From: Thermosipho sp. (in: thermotogales)
GTDB lineage: Bacteria; Thermotogota; Thermotogae; Thermotogales; Fervidobacteriaceae
Direction: 5' to 3'
DNA: 51,001 bases
NCBI GenBank assembly: GCA_030153605.1
Contig: JASKLO010000008.1
Span: forward strand, 1 to 51,001
Part shown: positions 20,829 to 29,483 of the stretch, in pieces
Layout of the letters: each line of letters begins with the position of its first letter
Numbering within the stretch: position 1 is the first letter of the stretch
Notes under the pieces: model-generated
Database searches by the model: none
The model's input: the letters and a program-made list of their open reading frames with translations, nothing else
Told to the model about the DNA's origin: nothing
Translations under genes and position numbers: made by a program

Positions 20829-21610
20829 TTTTAAAAATTGAAAATCTTAAAAAGTATTATGGCGAAAATAAAGCTGTTGATGGTATTAGTTTTGAAGTTA
20901 ATTCGGGTGAAATATTTGCTATTTTAGGCCCTAATGGTGCCGGAAAAACTACAACACTAAAATGCATATTGGGTTTGAGGAGACCTGATTCTGGAAATAT
21001 AACTTTAAAAGGAACATATTCCTATTTGCCAGAAAAAAAAGAACTTTATAATTATTTAACTGTTTCAAAAATGTTAGAAATTACTGAAGAACTTTCAAAA
21101 AATTTTTCAAAAGAAAATGCAATTAATCTTTTAAAAGAGTTTAAAATTCCACTAAATGAAAAAATTGCCAATCTTTCTCATGGAATGTTAACTCAGGTGT
21201 ACATATCAATAGTATTTTCTGAAAATGTCGATGTATATTTTCTAGATGAACCAACTTGGGGGTTAGATCCACTGGTTAGAACACAAGTTTTAGAACTTAT
21301 AAGAAATAAAGCAAATAATGGAAAGACAATAATATACACAAGTCATATACTTTCAGAAGTTGAAAAAATCGCTGATAAAGTTGCAATAATGGCAAACGGA
21401 AAAATACTTGAAAATGATTATTTAGATACCATAAAAGAAAAGTACTTAACTTGTATTGTAAGCAAAAATGAAGAAGTTGACGGTTATTTATATAAAACTA
21501 CTGAAGATGAAAAAATATATGTAACAACTAAAGATAAAGCAAAAGGAAAGGTAGAACCAGCAACATTTGATATGATTTTTGAAGCTATAGTTAAAGGGGT
21601 GAAAAAATGA
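20825..21610 (+). CDS. ABC transporter ATP-binding protein
   Basis: ATPase subunit of an export-type ABC transporter, 261 residues. Walker A is GPNGAGKTT (about 35-43), Walker B is VYFLDEPTWGLDP, and the H-loop is in YTSHILSEVEKIADK. The signature is LSHGM instead of LSGGQ, as in several YtrB/BcrA-like ATPases. ATGA overlap with the GntR gene and with the permease gene shows strict co-expression. The partner permease is single and small, typical for export of peptides or antibiotics, or for envelope maintenance. Confidence 0.93.
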   Translation: MILKIENLKKYYGENKAVDGISFEVNSGEIFAILGPNGAGKTTTLKCILGLRRPDSGNITLKGTYSYLPEKKELYNYLTVSKMLEITEELSKNFSKENAINLLKEFKIPLNEKIANLSHGMLTQVYISIVFSENVDVYFLDEPTWGLDPLVRTQVLELIRNKANNGKTIIYTSHILSEVEKIADKVAIMANGKILENDYLDTIKEKYLTCIVSKNEEVDGYLYKTTEDEKIYVTTKDKAKGKVEPATFDMIFEAIVKGVKK

Positions 21611-22350
21611 AAAAAGAATGGTATGACATGAAAGTCAGATCTTTAGTAATTTTTATAGTATTAGTCGGAATATTCTTTTCATTAGCACCTCTTCAAAATT
21701 GGACAGTTAACCTCCTTGAAGAAAATTCTCAAGTAATACAAAAATATGTAAATCCAACTATGATTGCAAAATTAAAAGAATGGGATTTTTACATATATTC
21801 TCAATGGTTTGGAAAGAATTTCGGACAATTTGTACCAATTATAGCTTTAATAATTGCATTTCCGCTGTTTTCCAGAGAATATGAAAATGGAACCATTGAA
21901 TTCTTGCTTACAAGGGCATCAAGAAAGAAAATTTTTATAAATAAATTATTTTTAAGTCTTTTAGTTTTAATTGCCCAAATAACAATTTTGTCTTTATTAC
22001 CTCTGATTTATTCAATAATTTTTTCCAAAGAGTTTACAGCTATTTATACTTTTAAGTTTCTAGTTCATTGCTTAATAGGTGGTATATTCTGGTATTCATT
22101 AACCTTTCTTTTTACAACATTTTTTAATGATCAAGTAAAACCAATATTATCATCAATTTCTGTACTCGGAGTTTCAACTGTTTTAGGACTTTTAAAACCT
22201 TTGAAATTTTTAAATACATTTTCATATATACTTGGCACTTCAATTTTTAATCACAATACTATAGACTGGACTTATTCAGTTGTACTATTAATATTAAGTA
22301 CATTCTTAATTCTAACTTCTTATCTTGTTTTTATTAAAAAGGAGATTTAA
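21607..22350 (+). CDS. ABC transporter permease (ABC-2 type)
   Basis: Membrane subunit of 247 residues with about six helices: one near 10-30 and the rest from about 75 onward. A large extracytoplasmic loop lies between the first two helices (about 30-70). The PLFSREYENGTIEFLLTRASRKKIFINK stretch (given here only as the region near residues 88-116) is the cytoplasmic coupling loop typical of ABC-2 permeases such as YtrC/D or NatB-like proteins. It overlaps the ATPase gene by four bases (ATGA). The substrate is unknown. Confidence 0.88.
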   Translation: MKKEWYDMKVRSLVIFIVLVGIFFSLAPLQNWTVNLLEENSQVIQKYVNPTMIAKLKEWDFYIYSQWFGKNFGQFVPIIALIIAFPLFSREYENGTIEFLLTRASRKKIFINKLFLSLLVLIAQITILSLLPLIYSIIFSKEFTAIYTFKFLVHCLIGGIFWYSLTFLFTTFFNDQVKPILSSISVLGVSTVLGLLKPLKFLNTFSYILGTSIFNHNTIDWTYSVVLLILSTFLILTSYLVFIKKEI

Positions 22351-22356
22351 TATACG

Positions 22357-22384
22357 AAAAAAGTGCTATGTTTTTACTTTTTTT
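22357..22384 (+). terminator. Weak hairpin-plus-T terminator after the ABC operon
   Basis: An AAAAAAGT arm (22357-22364) pairs with ACTTTTTT (22376-22383), forming a weak A-T stem followed by T residues. It sits just after the permease stop. The rest of the gap to 22513 is AT-rich and includes a TATAAT at 22444-22449 that may serve the next gene. Confidence 0.35.
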
Positions 22385-22513
22385 ATTCATTACCTCCAGA
22401 TTATTTATAAATACTAGCGCATATGAAAATAAAGTGATCCAATATAATTATTTAATGAAAAAGTAGCAAAGTAATAAAAACATCAACAAAATGGATAAAG
22501 GAGGTTGAAAATC

Positions 22514-22837
22514 ATGATAGTAACAACAATCGAGCATGTTCCTGGATATGAGGTTAAAGAAGTATTAGGAATTGTAATCGGAAATATTGTTCATTCAAAG
22601 CACTTAGGTAAAGATATAGCTGCTGCTTTTAAAACTTTAGCTGGTGGGGAAATAAAATCATATACCGAGATGATGACCGAAGCAAGAAATAAAGCACTTG
22701 AGAGAATGATAGATGAAGCAGAAAAATTAGGAGCCGATGCTGTTATCGGAGTTAGATTTGGTAGTTCTTCTGTAATGTCAGGAGCCGCAGAAATGCTAGC
22801 ATATGGTACAGCTGTAAAATTAAGAGAGAAAGAGTAA
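22514..22837 (+). CDS. YbjQ/UPF0145 family protein
   Basis: Small cytoplasmic protein, 107 residues, of the YbjQ family (DUF74), which forms beta-rich pentamers of unknown function and is often linked to metal or stress responses. The diagnostic end block is AEKLGADAVIGVRFGSSSVMSGAAEMLAYGTAVKL, here spread over residues 70-104, and the N-terminal VPGYEVKEVLGIVIGNIV also fits. ATG at 22514 is used because AAAGGAGG lies ten bases upstream; the TTG at 22505 touches that site. It is followed by its own terminator and stands alone. Confidence 0.88.
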   Translation: MIVTTIEHVPGYEVKEVLGIVIGNIVHSKHLGKDIAAAFKTLAGGEIKSYTEMMTEARNKALERMIDEAEKLGADAVIGVRFGSSSVMSGAAEMLAYGTAVKLREKE

Positions 22838-22890
22838 TTTCAGTCAAAAGTTAATATTGCTATAATTTTTAGTAAAATTTATATTAACTA

Positions 22891-22927
22891 AACGGATAGC
22901 GTTGTAATTACTTGCTGTCCGTTTTTT
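22891..22927 (+). terminator. Intrinsic terminator after the YbjQ-family gene
   Basis: AACGGATAGC (22891-22900) pairs with GCTGTCCGTT (22914-22923), with one wobble pair and a 13-base loop, followed by a run of T. It insulates dnaK from upstream transcription. Confidence 0.8.
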
Positions 22928-22939
22928 CTCAATTTAATA

Positions 22940-22977
22940 TTATCACTCTTGACAATAGAGTGCTAATATCATATAAT
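22940..22977 (+). promoter_or_regulatory. CIRCE operator overlapping the dnaK promoter
   Basis: The inverted repeat TTATCACTC-N9-GAGTGCTAA (22940-22966) matches the CIRCE consensus (TTAGCACTC-N9-GAGTGCTAA) except for one base in the left arm. The nine-base spacer contains a perfect -35 TTGACA (22949-22954); TATAAT follows at 22972-22977 after 17 bases. HrcA bound here would directly block RNA polymerase. hrcA is not in this window, so it must act from elsewhere. Confidence 0.92.
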
Positions 22978-22997
22978 ATAATCGGGAGGTGAAAGAA

Positions 22998-24794
22998 ATG
23001 GCAGAAAGAAAAGAATATGTTGTAGGTATAGACCTGGGTACAACAAACAGTGTTATTGCTTGGATGAAACCCGATTCAAGTGTTGAAGTTATACCAAACG
23101 CCGAAGGTTCAAGAACTACACCATCTATTGTTGCATTTACAAAAACAGGAGAAATTCTTGTTGGTGAACCTGCAAAAAGACAATTGATTTTAAACTCTGA
23201 CAGAACCATAAAATCTATTAAAAGAAAAATGGGTTCTAATTATAAAGTAAAAATTGATGACAAAGAATACACCCCACAAGAAATCAGTGCGTTTATACTT
23301 AAAAAACTTAAAAGAGACGCAGAAGAATATCTTGGTGGTGAAGTCAAAAAGGCAGTAATTACTTGTCCTGCTTACTTCAACGACGCACAAAGACAGGCAA
23401 CCAAAGAAGCCGGAATTATTGCTGGATTTGAAGTCTTAAGAATTATTAACGAACCAACTGCAGCAGCACTTGCATATGGACTTGATAAAAAAGGCAAAGA
23501 AGAAAAAGTACTTGTATATGACCTTGGTGGTGGAACCTTCGACGTTTCAATACTTGAAATTGGCGATGGAGTTATTCAAGTTGTAGCAACCTCTGGTAAT
23601 AATCATCTCGGTGGCGATGACTTCGATCAAAGAATAATCGATTGGATGGCTGAAGAATTTAAAAAACAACACGGTATTGATTTGAGAGAAGACAAGCAAG
23701 CATTACAAAGGCTCCGAGATGCAGCAGAAAAAGCTAAAATTGAGCTCTCAAGTAAACTTGAAACAGATATAAGTCTTCCATACATAACTGCAACAGCTGA
23801 AGGACCATTACATCTTGAAATGAGACTTACAAGAGCGATGTTTGAATCATTAACAAAAGATCTCGTAGAAATGACAAGGAAACCAATTGAACAGGCACTT
23901 TCAGATGCAAAACTTAAACCTGAAGACATTGATGAAATCATACTTGTTGGTGGAATGACCAGAGTTCCAATGATTCAGAAATTTATCAAGGAAATATTCG
24001 GAAAAGATCCTAATAAAGGAGTTAATCCAGACGAAGCAGTAGCAATGGGTGCAGCAATTCAGGCAGCTATACTTGCAGGTGAAGAAGGCGCACAAGGAAA
24101 AGACATAGTATTGGTAGATGTAACTCCTCTAACCTTGGGAATTGAAGTCAAAGGTGGATTATTTGAACCAATAATCCCAAGAAATTCAACAATACCAATT
24201 AAAAAGAGCAAAGTGTTCACTACTGCAGAAGACGGACAAACTGAAGTAGAAGTTAGAGTATACCAAGGTGAAAGACCAATTGCAGCAGATAACATACTAT
24301 TAGGAAGCTTTAGACTAGTAGGAATTCCACCTGCTCCAAGAGGCGTACCACAAATTGAAGTAACATTTGACATCGATAGTGATGGTATTGTACATGTTTC
24401 AGCAAAAGATCTTGGAACTGGAAAAGAACAATCAATGGTGGTATCTGGAAGACATCAACTTAGTGAAGATGAAATCAACAAGATAATTGAAGATGCCAAA
24501 AAATTTGAGGAACAAGATAAAAGAAGAAAAGAAGAAGTTGAACTTAAAAACAAAGCTGATGATCTTGCATACTACATTGAAAAGTCATTAAAAGAATACG
24601 GAGATAAAATTCCTGAAGATGAAAAGAACAAATTGCAAACTCTTGTAAATGATTTAAGAGATGCAATTAACAAAAACGATATTGCAAAAATCAAAATGTT
24701 ATTTGATGAGTTAGATAGAGAAAAAACAAAAATAGGTGAATACATTTACAAACAACAACAAAATCCTGGTGATCAACAAGCAAGTAATCAATAA
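22998..24794 (+). CDS. dnaK: Chaperone protein DnaK (Hsp70)
   Basis: ATP-driven Hsp70 chaperone, 598 residues. The ATPase domain begins [14 protein letters not shown], has [13 protein letters not shown] (about 190-202) and VGGMTRVPM. The substrate-binding domain includes [14 protein letters not shown] and the [19 protein letters not shown] strand region, and the helical lid ends in a short QN-rich tail. ATG at 22998 is chosen because GGGAGGTG is positioned before it; the GTG at 22989 lies inside that site. There is no dnaJ or grpE beside it; instead hsp20 follows after 27 bases. Confidence 0.98.
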   Translation: MAERKEYVVGIDLGTTNSVIAWMKPDSSVEVIPNAEGSRTTPSIVAFTKTGEILVGEPAKRQLILNSDRTIKSIKRKMGSNYKVKIDDKEYTPQEISAFILKKLKRDAEEYLGGEVKKAVITCPAYFNDAQRQATKEAGIIAGFEVLRIINEPTAAALAYGLDKKGKEEKVLVYDLGGGTFDVSILEIGDGVIQVVATSGNNHLGGDDFDQRIIDWMAEEFKKQHGIDLREDKQALQRLRDAAEKAKIELSSKLETDISLPYITATAEGPLHLEMRLTRAMFESLTKDLVEMTRKPIEQALSDAKLKPEDIDEIILVGGMTRVPMIQKFIKEIFGKDPNKGVNPDEAVAMGAAIQAAILAGEEGAQGKDIVLVDVTPLTLGIEVKGGLFEPIIPRNSTIPIKKSKVFTTAEDGQTEVEVRVYQGERPIAADNILLGSFRLVGIPPAPRGVPQIEVTFDIDSDGIVHVSAKDLGTGKEQSMVVSGRHQLSEDEINKIIEDAKKFEEQDKRRKEEVELKNKADDLAYYIEKSLKEYGDKIPEDEKNKLQTLVNDLRDAINKNDIAKIKMLFDELDREKTKIGEYIYKQQQNPGDQQASNQ

Positions 24795-24821
24795 AAAATC
24801 TTGAATCGGGGAGGTGAGATT

Positions 24822-25250
24822 ATGTTAGCAAGAAGAAACTTCTTTGATCCATTTGTAGAATTACAAAGAGAAATTGACAAACTATTTGAAGATTTCATTT
24901 CTCCATCAAGAAGAGATTACGATTTTGTACCAAGAGTTGATGCATACGAAACAGACAAAGAACTTGTCATAGAAGTAGAACTTCCAGGTCTTAAGAAAGA
25001 AGACGTTAAAATAACCGTAGAAGACGGTATACTAACAATAAAAGGAGAAAGAAAATTCGACAGAGAAGACAAGAAAAAGAACTATAGATTGATAGAAAGA
25101 GTCGAAGGAAGATTTGAAAGATCATTCACATTACCAGAATACGTAGATCTTGAAAAAATCAAAGCAAAATTCGAAGATGGAATCCTTAAAATTGAAATAC
25201 CCAAAAAAGAAGAAAAAGCAAGAAAAGTAATAGACATTAAAGTTGAGTAA
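24822..25250 (+). CDS. Small heat-shock protein (Hsp20/alpha-crystallin)
   Basis: ATP-independent holdase chaperone of 142 residues. The alpha-crystallin domain spans about residues 38-130 with the strands VPRVDAYETDKELVIEVELPG and KKEDVKITVEDGILTIKGER (each about 20 residues). The C-terminal IEIPKKEE carries the I-x-I-like contact used for oligomer assembly. GGAGGTGAG precedes the ATG at 24822. It is in one transcript with dnaK under CIRCE control and is closed by a strong terminator. It is similar to the Hsp18 proteins of Thermotoga. Confidence 0.95.
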   Translation: MLARRNFFDPFVELQREIDKLFEDFISPSRRDYDFVPRVDAYETDKELVIEVELPGLKKEDVKITVEDGILTIKGERKFDREDKKKNYRLIERVEGRFERSFTLPEYVDLEKIKAKFEDGILKIEIPKKEEKARKVIDIKVE

Positions 25251-25254
25251 AACA

Positions 25255-25278
25255 AAAGCGGCCTTTCGGCCGCTTTTT
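25255..25278 (+). terminator. Intrinsic terminator of the dnaK-hsp20 operon
   Basis: AAAGCGGCC (25255-25263) and GGCCGCTTT (25268-25276) form a 9-bp stem with a TTTC tetraloop, followed by T residues. It is unusually GC-rich for this genome. Confidence 0.93.
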
Positions 25279-25383
25279 ATTTTATCTTAAAATTGAGTTT
25301 TTAAGTCGAATATTATTTCAAAATTAAAAAATAATAATCAATATACTTCTATGCTTTCTAATGCTACTTTATCCTTTGCTATG

Positions 25384-25434
25384 AAAATCCCCCTTTCATT
25401 GTTAAAATACTATTGCAAGAAAGGGGGATTTTTT
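25384..25434 (+). promoter_or_regulatory. Long hairpin holding the pckA ribosome site
   Basis: A perfect 14-bp inverted repeat (AAAATCCCCCTTTC at 25384-25397, partner at 25419-25432) with a 21-base loop ends four bases before the pckA ATG. The right arm contains the only ribosome site, AAAGGGGGAT, and is followed by six T. It can be read as a terminator/attenuator or as a translation-blocking hairpin. The region 25279-25383 has a possible TATACT at 25342-25347 but no clear promoter. Confidence 0.7.
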
Positions 25435-25435
25435 A

Positions 25436-27079
25436 ATGGCAACCAAAGAATTTTTTAGTATTTCTGAAATTTCAAAAACAAATTCATTGTTCTCAAAAAT
25501 TAGAGTTACTATAGAAACAGCTTTTTATAGAAACAATGTTGAAATAGTTTCTTCACCTAGAGAAGCCTATAAACTTGCCAAAAATTCACCAGGAACAATT
25601 GTTACGGACTGGGAAGTTTATAAACCCGAGCTTTTAGGTTTAGATAAAGGAACAAAAGTTCTTTTATTTAACGATGGAGCGGTAACCGGAAGATATGCCG
25701 CAGGAAGACGAATAATTGGCACACCAGGAATTGACGAAAATATGTATGCCGAAATAATTAGAGAAGCAATTTACAATAGTAGATATAGAAAAATGTATCA
25801 TGCAATTTCATTCACAGGACTTTCAAAAGAATTTATGGTAAAAAATCACATTTTAATTCCTGAAAAGCACGAAAATTTACTTTATAATTGGCTACTAAAC
25901 TTTCAATATCCTTCACCAGAGTATGAAAAGATGTATCAAAATTCATATCAATACAACGAAGGAGACATTTACATTTTCACAGATCCAGATTGGAAACATC
26001 CAGATTATCCACTAGGTGTTGCTGTTTTCGACCCGGAGCATAACTGTGCTGCAATTCTTGGGATGAGATATTTTGGAGAGTTAAAAAAAGGAACTCTTAC
26101 ACTTGGTTGGGGAATAGCAAATAGAAATAATTATGTCTCTTGTCATGGAGGGCTTAAAAAATTCAAAAAAGAAGATAATACAACATTTGTAGCTGCATTT
26201 TTTGGTCTTTCAGGTTCTGGAAAATCCACCCTAACTCACGCAAAACATGCTGGTAAATATGATATTACAGTTTTACACGACGATGCATTTATCATTTCTT
26301 TAAAAGATCTTTCTTCAATAGCACTTGAACCCTCATATTTTGATAAAACTGCAGATTATCCTTCTGATTCACCTGATAACCAATATCTCTTAACTATTCA
26401 AAATTGTGGTGCTACAAAAGATAAAAATGGGAAAATTGTTCCAGTAATGGAAGATATAAGAAACGGAAATGGAAGAGCAATAAAATCGAGACTTTGGTCC
26501 CCCAATAGAGTTGATAAAATCGAAGAGCCAATTAACGTAATATTCTGGTTGATGAAAGATCCAGTTTTGCCTCCAATTGTTAAGATAGAAGACCCAACAC
26601 TTGCATCTACTCTTGGAGCCGCACTAACAACTAAAAGAACTTCTGCAGAAAAATTGGACAATAATGTTGACCCCAATGCTCTTGTTTTTGAACCATATGC
26701 AAATCCTTTTAGAACATATCCTTTGTCTGATGACTTTTTTAAATTTAAATCTCTCTTTGAAAAAGGTGTAGATTGCTACATTTTAAATACAGGTTATTTT
26801 TTAAACAAAAAAGTTCATAAAGAATTAACAATTTCGCTTGTTGAAAAAGTAATAGAAAACGATCTTGAATGGGAATATTGGTATGAAAATTTAAAATACG
26901 CAAAAATTGATGGATTTACTCCTCCAAATGATGATAATTATTTACATCTCTTAAAAGAATCAATACTTAAAAGATTGAAGTTTATCGTTTTGAAAAAATC
27001 AGAAAACGGTGGAAGAGATAAATTACCAGAAGAAGCCGAAGCTTCACTTGAAAGTTTAATAAATAGTATAAGAATTTAG
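25436..27079 (+). CDS. pckA: Phosphoenolpyruvate carboxykinase (ATP), divergent type
   Basis: Converts oxaloacetate plus ATP to phosphoenolpyruvate plus CO2 (or the reverse). The phosphate loop is GLSGSGKSTLTHAKH (about 258-272), followed by the metal-binding VLHDDAFII. The substrate loop region is present in GRYAAGRRIIG (about 80-90), and TLGWGIANRNNYVSCHGG lies before the nucleotide loop. The 547-residue length is in the ATP-type range, but the kinase motif differs from the common GLSGTGKTTLS form, so it belongs to a divergent branch. The start ATG comes right after a hairpin that contains its ribosome site. It lies alone, after the heat-shock terminator. Confidence 0.82.
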   Translation: MATKEFFSISEISKTNSLFSKIRVTIETAFYRNNVEIVSSPREAYKLAKNSPGTIVTDWEVYKPELLGLDKGTKVLLFNDGAVTGRYAAGRRIIGTPGIDENMYAEIIREAIYNSRYRKMYHAISFTGLSKEFMVKNHILIPEKHENLLYNWLLNFQYPSPEYEKMYQNSYQYNEGDIYIFTDPDWKHPDYPLGVAVFDPEHNCAAILGMRYFGELKKGTLTLGWGIANRNNYVSCHGGLKKFKKEDNTTFVAAFFGLSGSGKSTLTHAKHAGKYDITVLHDDAFIISLKDLSSIALEPSYFDKTADYPSDSPDNQYLLTIQNCGATKDKNGKIVPVMEDIRNGNGRAIKSRLWSPNRVDKIEEPINVIFWLMKDPVLPPIVKIEDPTLASTLGAALTTKRTSAEKLDNNVDPNALVFEPYANPFRTYPLSDDFFKFKSLFEKGVDCYILNTGYFLNKKVHKELTISLVEKVIENDLEWEYWYENLKYAKIDGFTPPNDDNYLHLLKESILKRLKFIVLKKSENGGRDKLPEEAEASLESLINSIRI

Positions 27080-27080
27080 A

Positions 27081-27740
27081 CTATTCCTTATAAAAGAAAT
27101 ATACTTGTCTTGGTTTTATAGTAAACGTCTGATTGTTTGATGTAATAAAAATATTCCTGTCTGCAAAAAATACTAATTTATAACCCTCGGGGACAACATA
27201 TTGTGCATCGGAAAATGGATCAGGATTTGTTATCATCAAAACTTGATAGTTTCCATAATATCTTTCAATTGAATTTAAATTTTTAAAATAGGTTCTTAAA
27301 ACCATATCTCCCCTAGAAAGGGGGAGATTTTTTTAAGTTAATTACCTTCTTTAAATAATTATAAAGTGAATTTGGAATCTCTTTTTGTTCTTCTACTGAT
27401 ATACCATCATTAGAATCATCATACATTGCTCCATCTATATTAGCATTTCCAAAGCTAATATTAGCATATTTCTCTTTAGTCCAGAATGTTTGCCCAATAC
27501 CATCTCCACTCTTATACCATTGCATTGGTTCTCTAACAGGAATACTTGATGGATAATCATTCTACTTATAGCCTCTCAATCCAAATTCATCTCAATAATA
27601 AACTGTTGGAATTTCTTTTAAAGAAATTAAATCAGCATTCAATTTGAAAATGTGCTTCTACATAAAATCTTGTGCATCAAATAACTCGTTTCAAATGGAA
27701 AATTAGAATACTTAACTAACAATAATTGTATTTTAAACGT
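27081..27740 (-). pseudogene. Broken GH13 alpha-amylase gene (3' part)
   Basis: Read on the - strand, one frame gives PTVYY-stop-DEFGLRGYK-stop-NDYPSS, then IPVREPMQWYKSGDGIGQTF, the very typical C-terminal part of the alpha-amylase catalytic domain. Stops stand where Gly (TGA for GGA) and Trp (TAG for TGG) are expected, and a third stop follows FDAQDFM. After LKKS a one-base change in a C5 run (27309-27313) shifts the frame. With one C fewer the text continues PLSRGDMVLRTYFKN and goes on to the beta-sandwich end with VPEGYKLVFFADRN and IKPRQVYFF. The N-terminal half, including the catalytic nucleophile region, is missing or unrecognisable. The two short open frames here (27081-27305 and 27313-27525) are fragments of this gene. 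Confidence 0.85.
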
Positions 27741-27791
27741 TTTTATCTAATCCTTCTTTCAAGCTTTTTATTATATTAAAACTTTTAATAT

Positions 27792-27799
27792 GATATAAT
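27792..27799 (+). promoter_or_regulatory. Extended -10 promoter of the prcB-like/psuG operon
   Basis: GATATAAT preceded by T forms TG-A-TATAAT (TATAAT at 27794-27799), an extended -10 element, about 28 bases before the ATG. No -35 match is seen, which is usual for this promoter type. Confidence 0.55.
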
Positions 27800-27826
27800 T
27801 TGTATGTAAAACAAGGAGGCGAAAGA

Positions 27827-28579
27827 ATGAAAAAAATAATTTTAATTTTATTACTGATTTTTAATATCATTATTTTTTCTGAAATAGTTTATGTTCACGA
27901 TGTTTCAGCAAATATCCCGCAAAACCTTTTCGAATATACCGGCAATCGAAGCAGCATGATTTATTATTTGGAACTTTTTAATGACGAAAAAGAAAAAGGA
28001 TATTTAATAACAGGATGGTTTTTTACTCCTGTTAAGCCTATTGAAAAAACCACGATACTTATCGAGTATGACAATTTTAAGTTCGAATATAATGTAGACA
28101 ACAAAATTTCAAAAATTTACTCAGATATTCCTCTTCATTTAATTATTTGTCCAGCAAATTCAAAAATTAAAATCGGAAGCATTTATTTACCAAATGATGA
28201 TAGTAATAAAAGTAATAATGCCACAATTGAAAATATACCCAAAATCCAAGAAATGGGAATTTATACTTTTTCTATTGAAAATGGAAATATATTAATAAAA
28301 GATTATTTTTTTGAAAACGAAGAAATTTACGTATTAATAAATGCAGGATTAAGAAAAACTGGTGGATTTTCTATAGAAATAAAATCCTATGAAATTAGAG
28401 GAAATGAAATTGTTATTGATGGCGAATTTTTAGAACCTTCAAAAAAAGATATTGTCACTCAAGCATTTACATTTCCTTCTGTACAAGTTAAAATAGGTAA
28501 ATTAAAAACTGGAAATTATGTAATAACCGCAAATATTAAAAATCTTGGAAATTTTACTAAAACAATTGAAGTAAAATAA
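27827..28579 (+). CDS. Exported protein with PrcB-like C-terminal domain
   Basis: Secreted protein of about 250 residues. A signal peptide (MKKIILILLLIFNIIIFSE) is followed by a domain of unknown type. From about residue 165 a PrcB-like domain follows: YVLINAGLRKTGGFSIEIKS, then DGEFLEPSKKDIVTQAFTFPSVQVKIG. PrcB domains accompany extracytoplasmic proteases or act as small beta folds of unknown binding. No protease gene is adjacent, so a role cannot be stated. AAGGAGGC precedes the ATG, which is preferred to an ATG 27 bases upstream. It is the first gene of a run that continues with psuG. Confidence 0.75.
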   Translation: MKKIILILLLIFNIIIFSEIVYVHDVSANIPQNLFEYTGNRSSMIYYLELFNDEKEKGYLITGWFFTPVKPIEKTTILIEYDNFKFEYNVDNKISKIYSDIPLHLIICPANSKIKIGSIYLPNDDSNKSNNATIENIPKIQEMGIYTFSIENGNILIKDYFFENEEIYVLINAGLRKTGGFSIEIKSYEIRGNEIVIDGEFLEPSKKDIVTQAFTFPSVQVKIGKLKTGNYVITANIKNLGNFTKTIEVK

Positions 28580-28591
28580 GGAGTGTGAATC

Positions 28592-29467
28592 GTGATAATT
28601 TCTGACAAAGTTAAAGACGCAATAAATAAAAAATTACCAGTTGTTGCTTTAGAAAGTACCGTATTAGCCCACGGTCTTCCTTACCCTGAGAATATTAAAG
28701 TATTTGAAAAACTTGAAAAAATAGTGTACGATAACAATTGCATTCCTGCAACAATAGGTATTTTAAAAGGAAAAGTAAAAATAGGCTTAGAAAAAGAAGA
28801 GGTTATCGAATTAATAAACAACAACCCTATAAAAGTAGGAACAAGAGAAATTCCTTTTGCTGTTGCTAAAAATTTATACGCTGCTACAACTGTTAGTTCT
28901 ACCGCTTATCTTTCTTCTTTAGCTGGGATAAAAGTTTTTGCAACTGGTGGTATAGGAGGAGTACATAGAGGAGATTGGGATGTTTCTCAAGATATAATTG
29001 AACTTTCAAAAACTAATATCATTGTTGTTTCGGCAGGATGCAAATCAATTTTGGATATTGATAAAACTTTAGAATTTTTAGAAACATTCCAGGTACTCGT
29101 AGTAGGCTATAAAACTAATCTTTTCCCCATTTTTTACAACGGACTTTCTGATAAACCAATTTATTCTGTTAATTCACCAAAAGAAATTGCTGAAATTTTT
29201 AACAGCAAAAACAACCTTAATATCAAAAGCTCTATTTTAGTAGCAAATAAAATTCCAGAAGAATTCATTATCCCAAATAACGAAATTGAAAACTACATAA
29301 ATATCATTGAAAATGAAATAAAATTAAAAAATATAAAGGGAAAGGAAGTTACACCTTACATGCTTAGTAGACTCGTTGAACTTTCCAAAGGAAAAACTCT
29401 TATCTCAAATATTGCTTTGCTTGAAAATAATGTCAAACTTGCTTGTGAGATAGCCAAAAATATTTAA
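28592..29467 (+). CDS. psuG: Pseudouridine-5'-phosphate glycosidase
   Basis: Splits pseudouridine 5'-phosphate into uracil and ribose 5-phosphate in the cytoplasm. The family blocks LPVVALESTVLAHGLPYPEN (about 15-34), ATTVSSTAYLSSLAGIKVFA, TGGIGGVHRG and VVSAGCKSILDIDKTLEFLE (with the catalytic lysine region) are all present. The 291-residue length is close to the usual 300. The start is GTG with AAGGAGTG upstream. No pseudouridine kinase (PsuK) is adjacent, although a PfkB-family kinase of unknown substrate occurs at 15356. Confidence 0.93.
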   Translation: MIISDKVKDAINKKLPVVALESTVLAHGLPYPENIKVFEKLEKIVYDNNCIPATIGILKGKVKIGLEKEEVIELINNNPIKVGTREIPFAVAKNLYAATTVSSTAYLSSLAGIKVFATGGIGGVHRGDWDVSQDIIELSKTNIIVVSAGCKSILDIDKTLEFLETFQVLVVGYKTNLFPIFYNGLSDKPIYSVNSPKEIAEIFNSKNNLNIKSSILVANKIPEEFIIPNNEIENYINIIENEIKLKNIKGKEVTPYMLSRLVELSKGKTLISNIALLENNVKLACEIAKNI

Positions 29468-29483
29468 AAGTTGAGGTGAAACT

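Noticed and set aside
23627-24373. Several 64-104-codon frames opposite dnaK.
   Set aside because: Antisense shadows of a highly conserved gene with skewed codon use; no start signals.
27306-27334. Hairpin ATCTCCCC/GGGGAGAT with a T run, looking like a terminator (+) or as a ribosome-site hairpin for the short frame at 27081-27305 (-).
   Set aside because: It falls inside the alpha-amylase reading frame: the T run is Lys codons on the - strand and the arms encode the KSPLSRGD region, so the symmetry is a by-product of coding sequence plus the frameshifted C run.
27313-27525. Open frame of 70 codons (-) as a separate small gene.
   Set aside because: Its text (MQWYKSGDGIGQTFWTKEKY) is an internal piece of GH13 amylases and it is bounded by mutations; it is part of the pseudogene.
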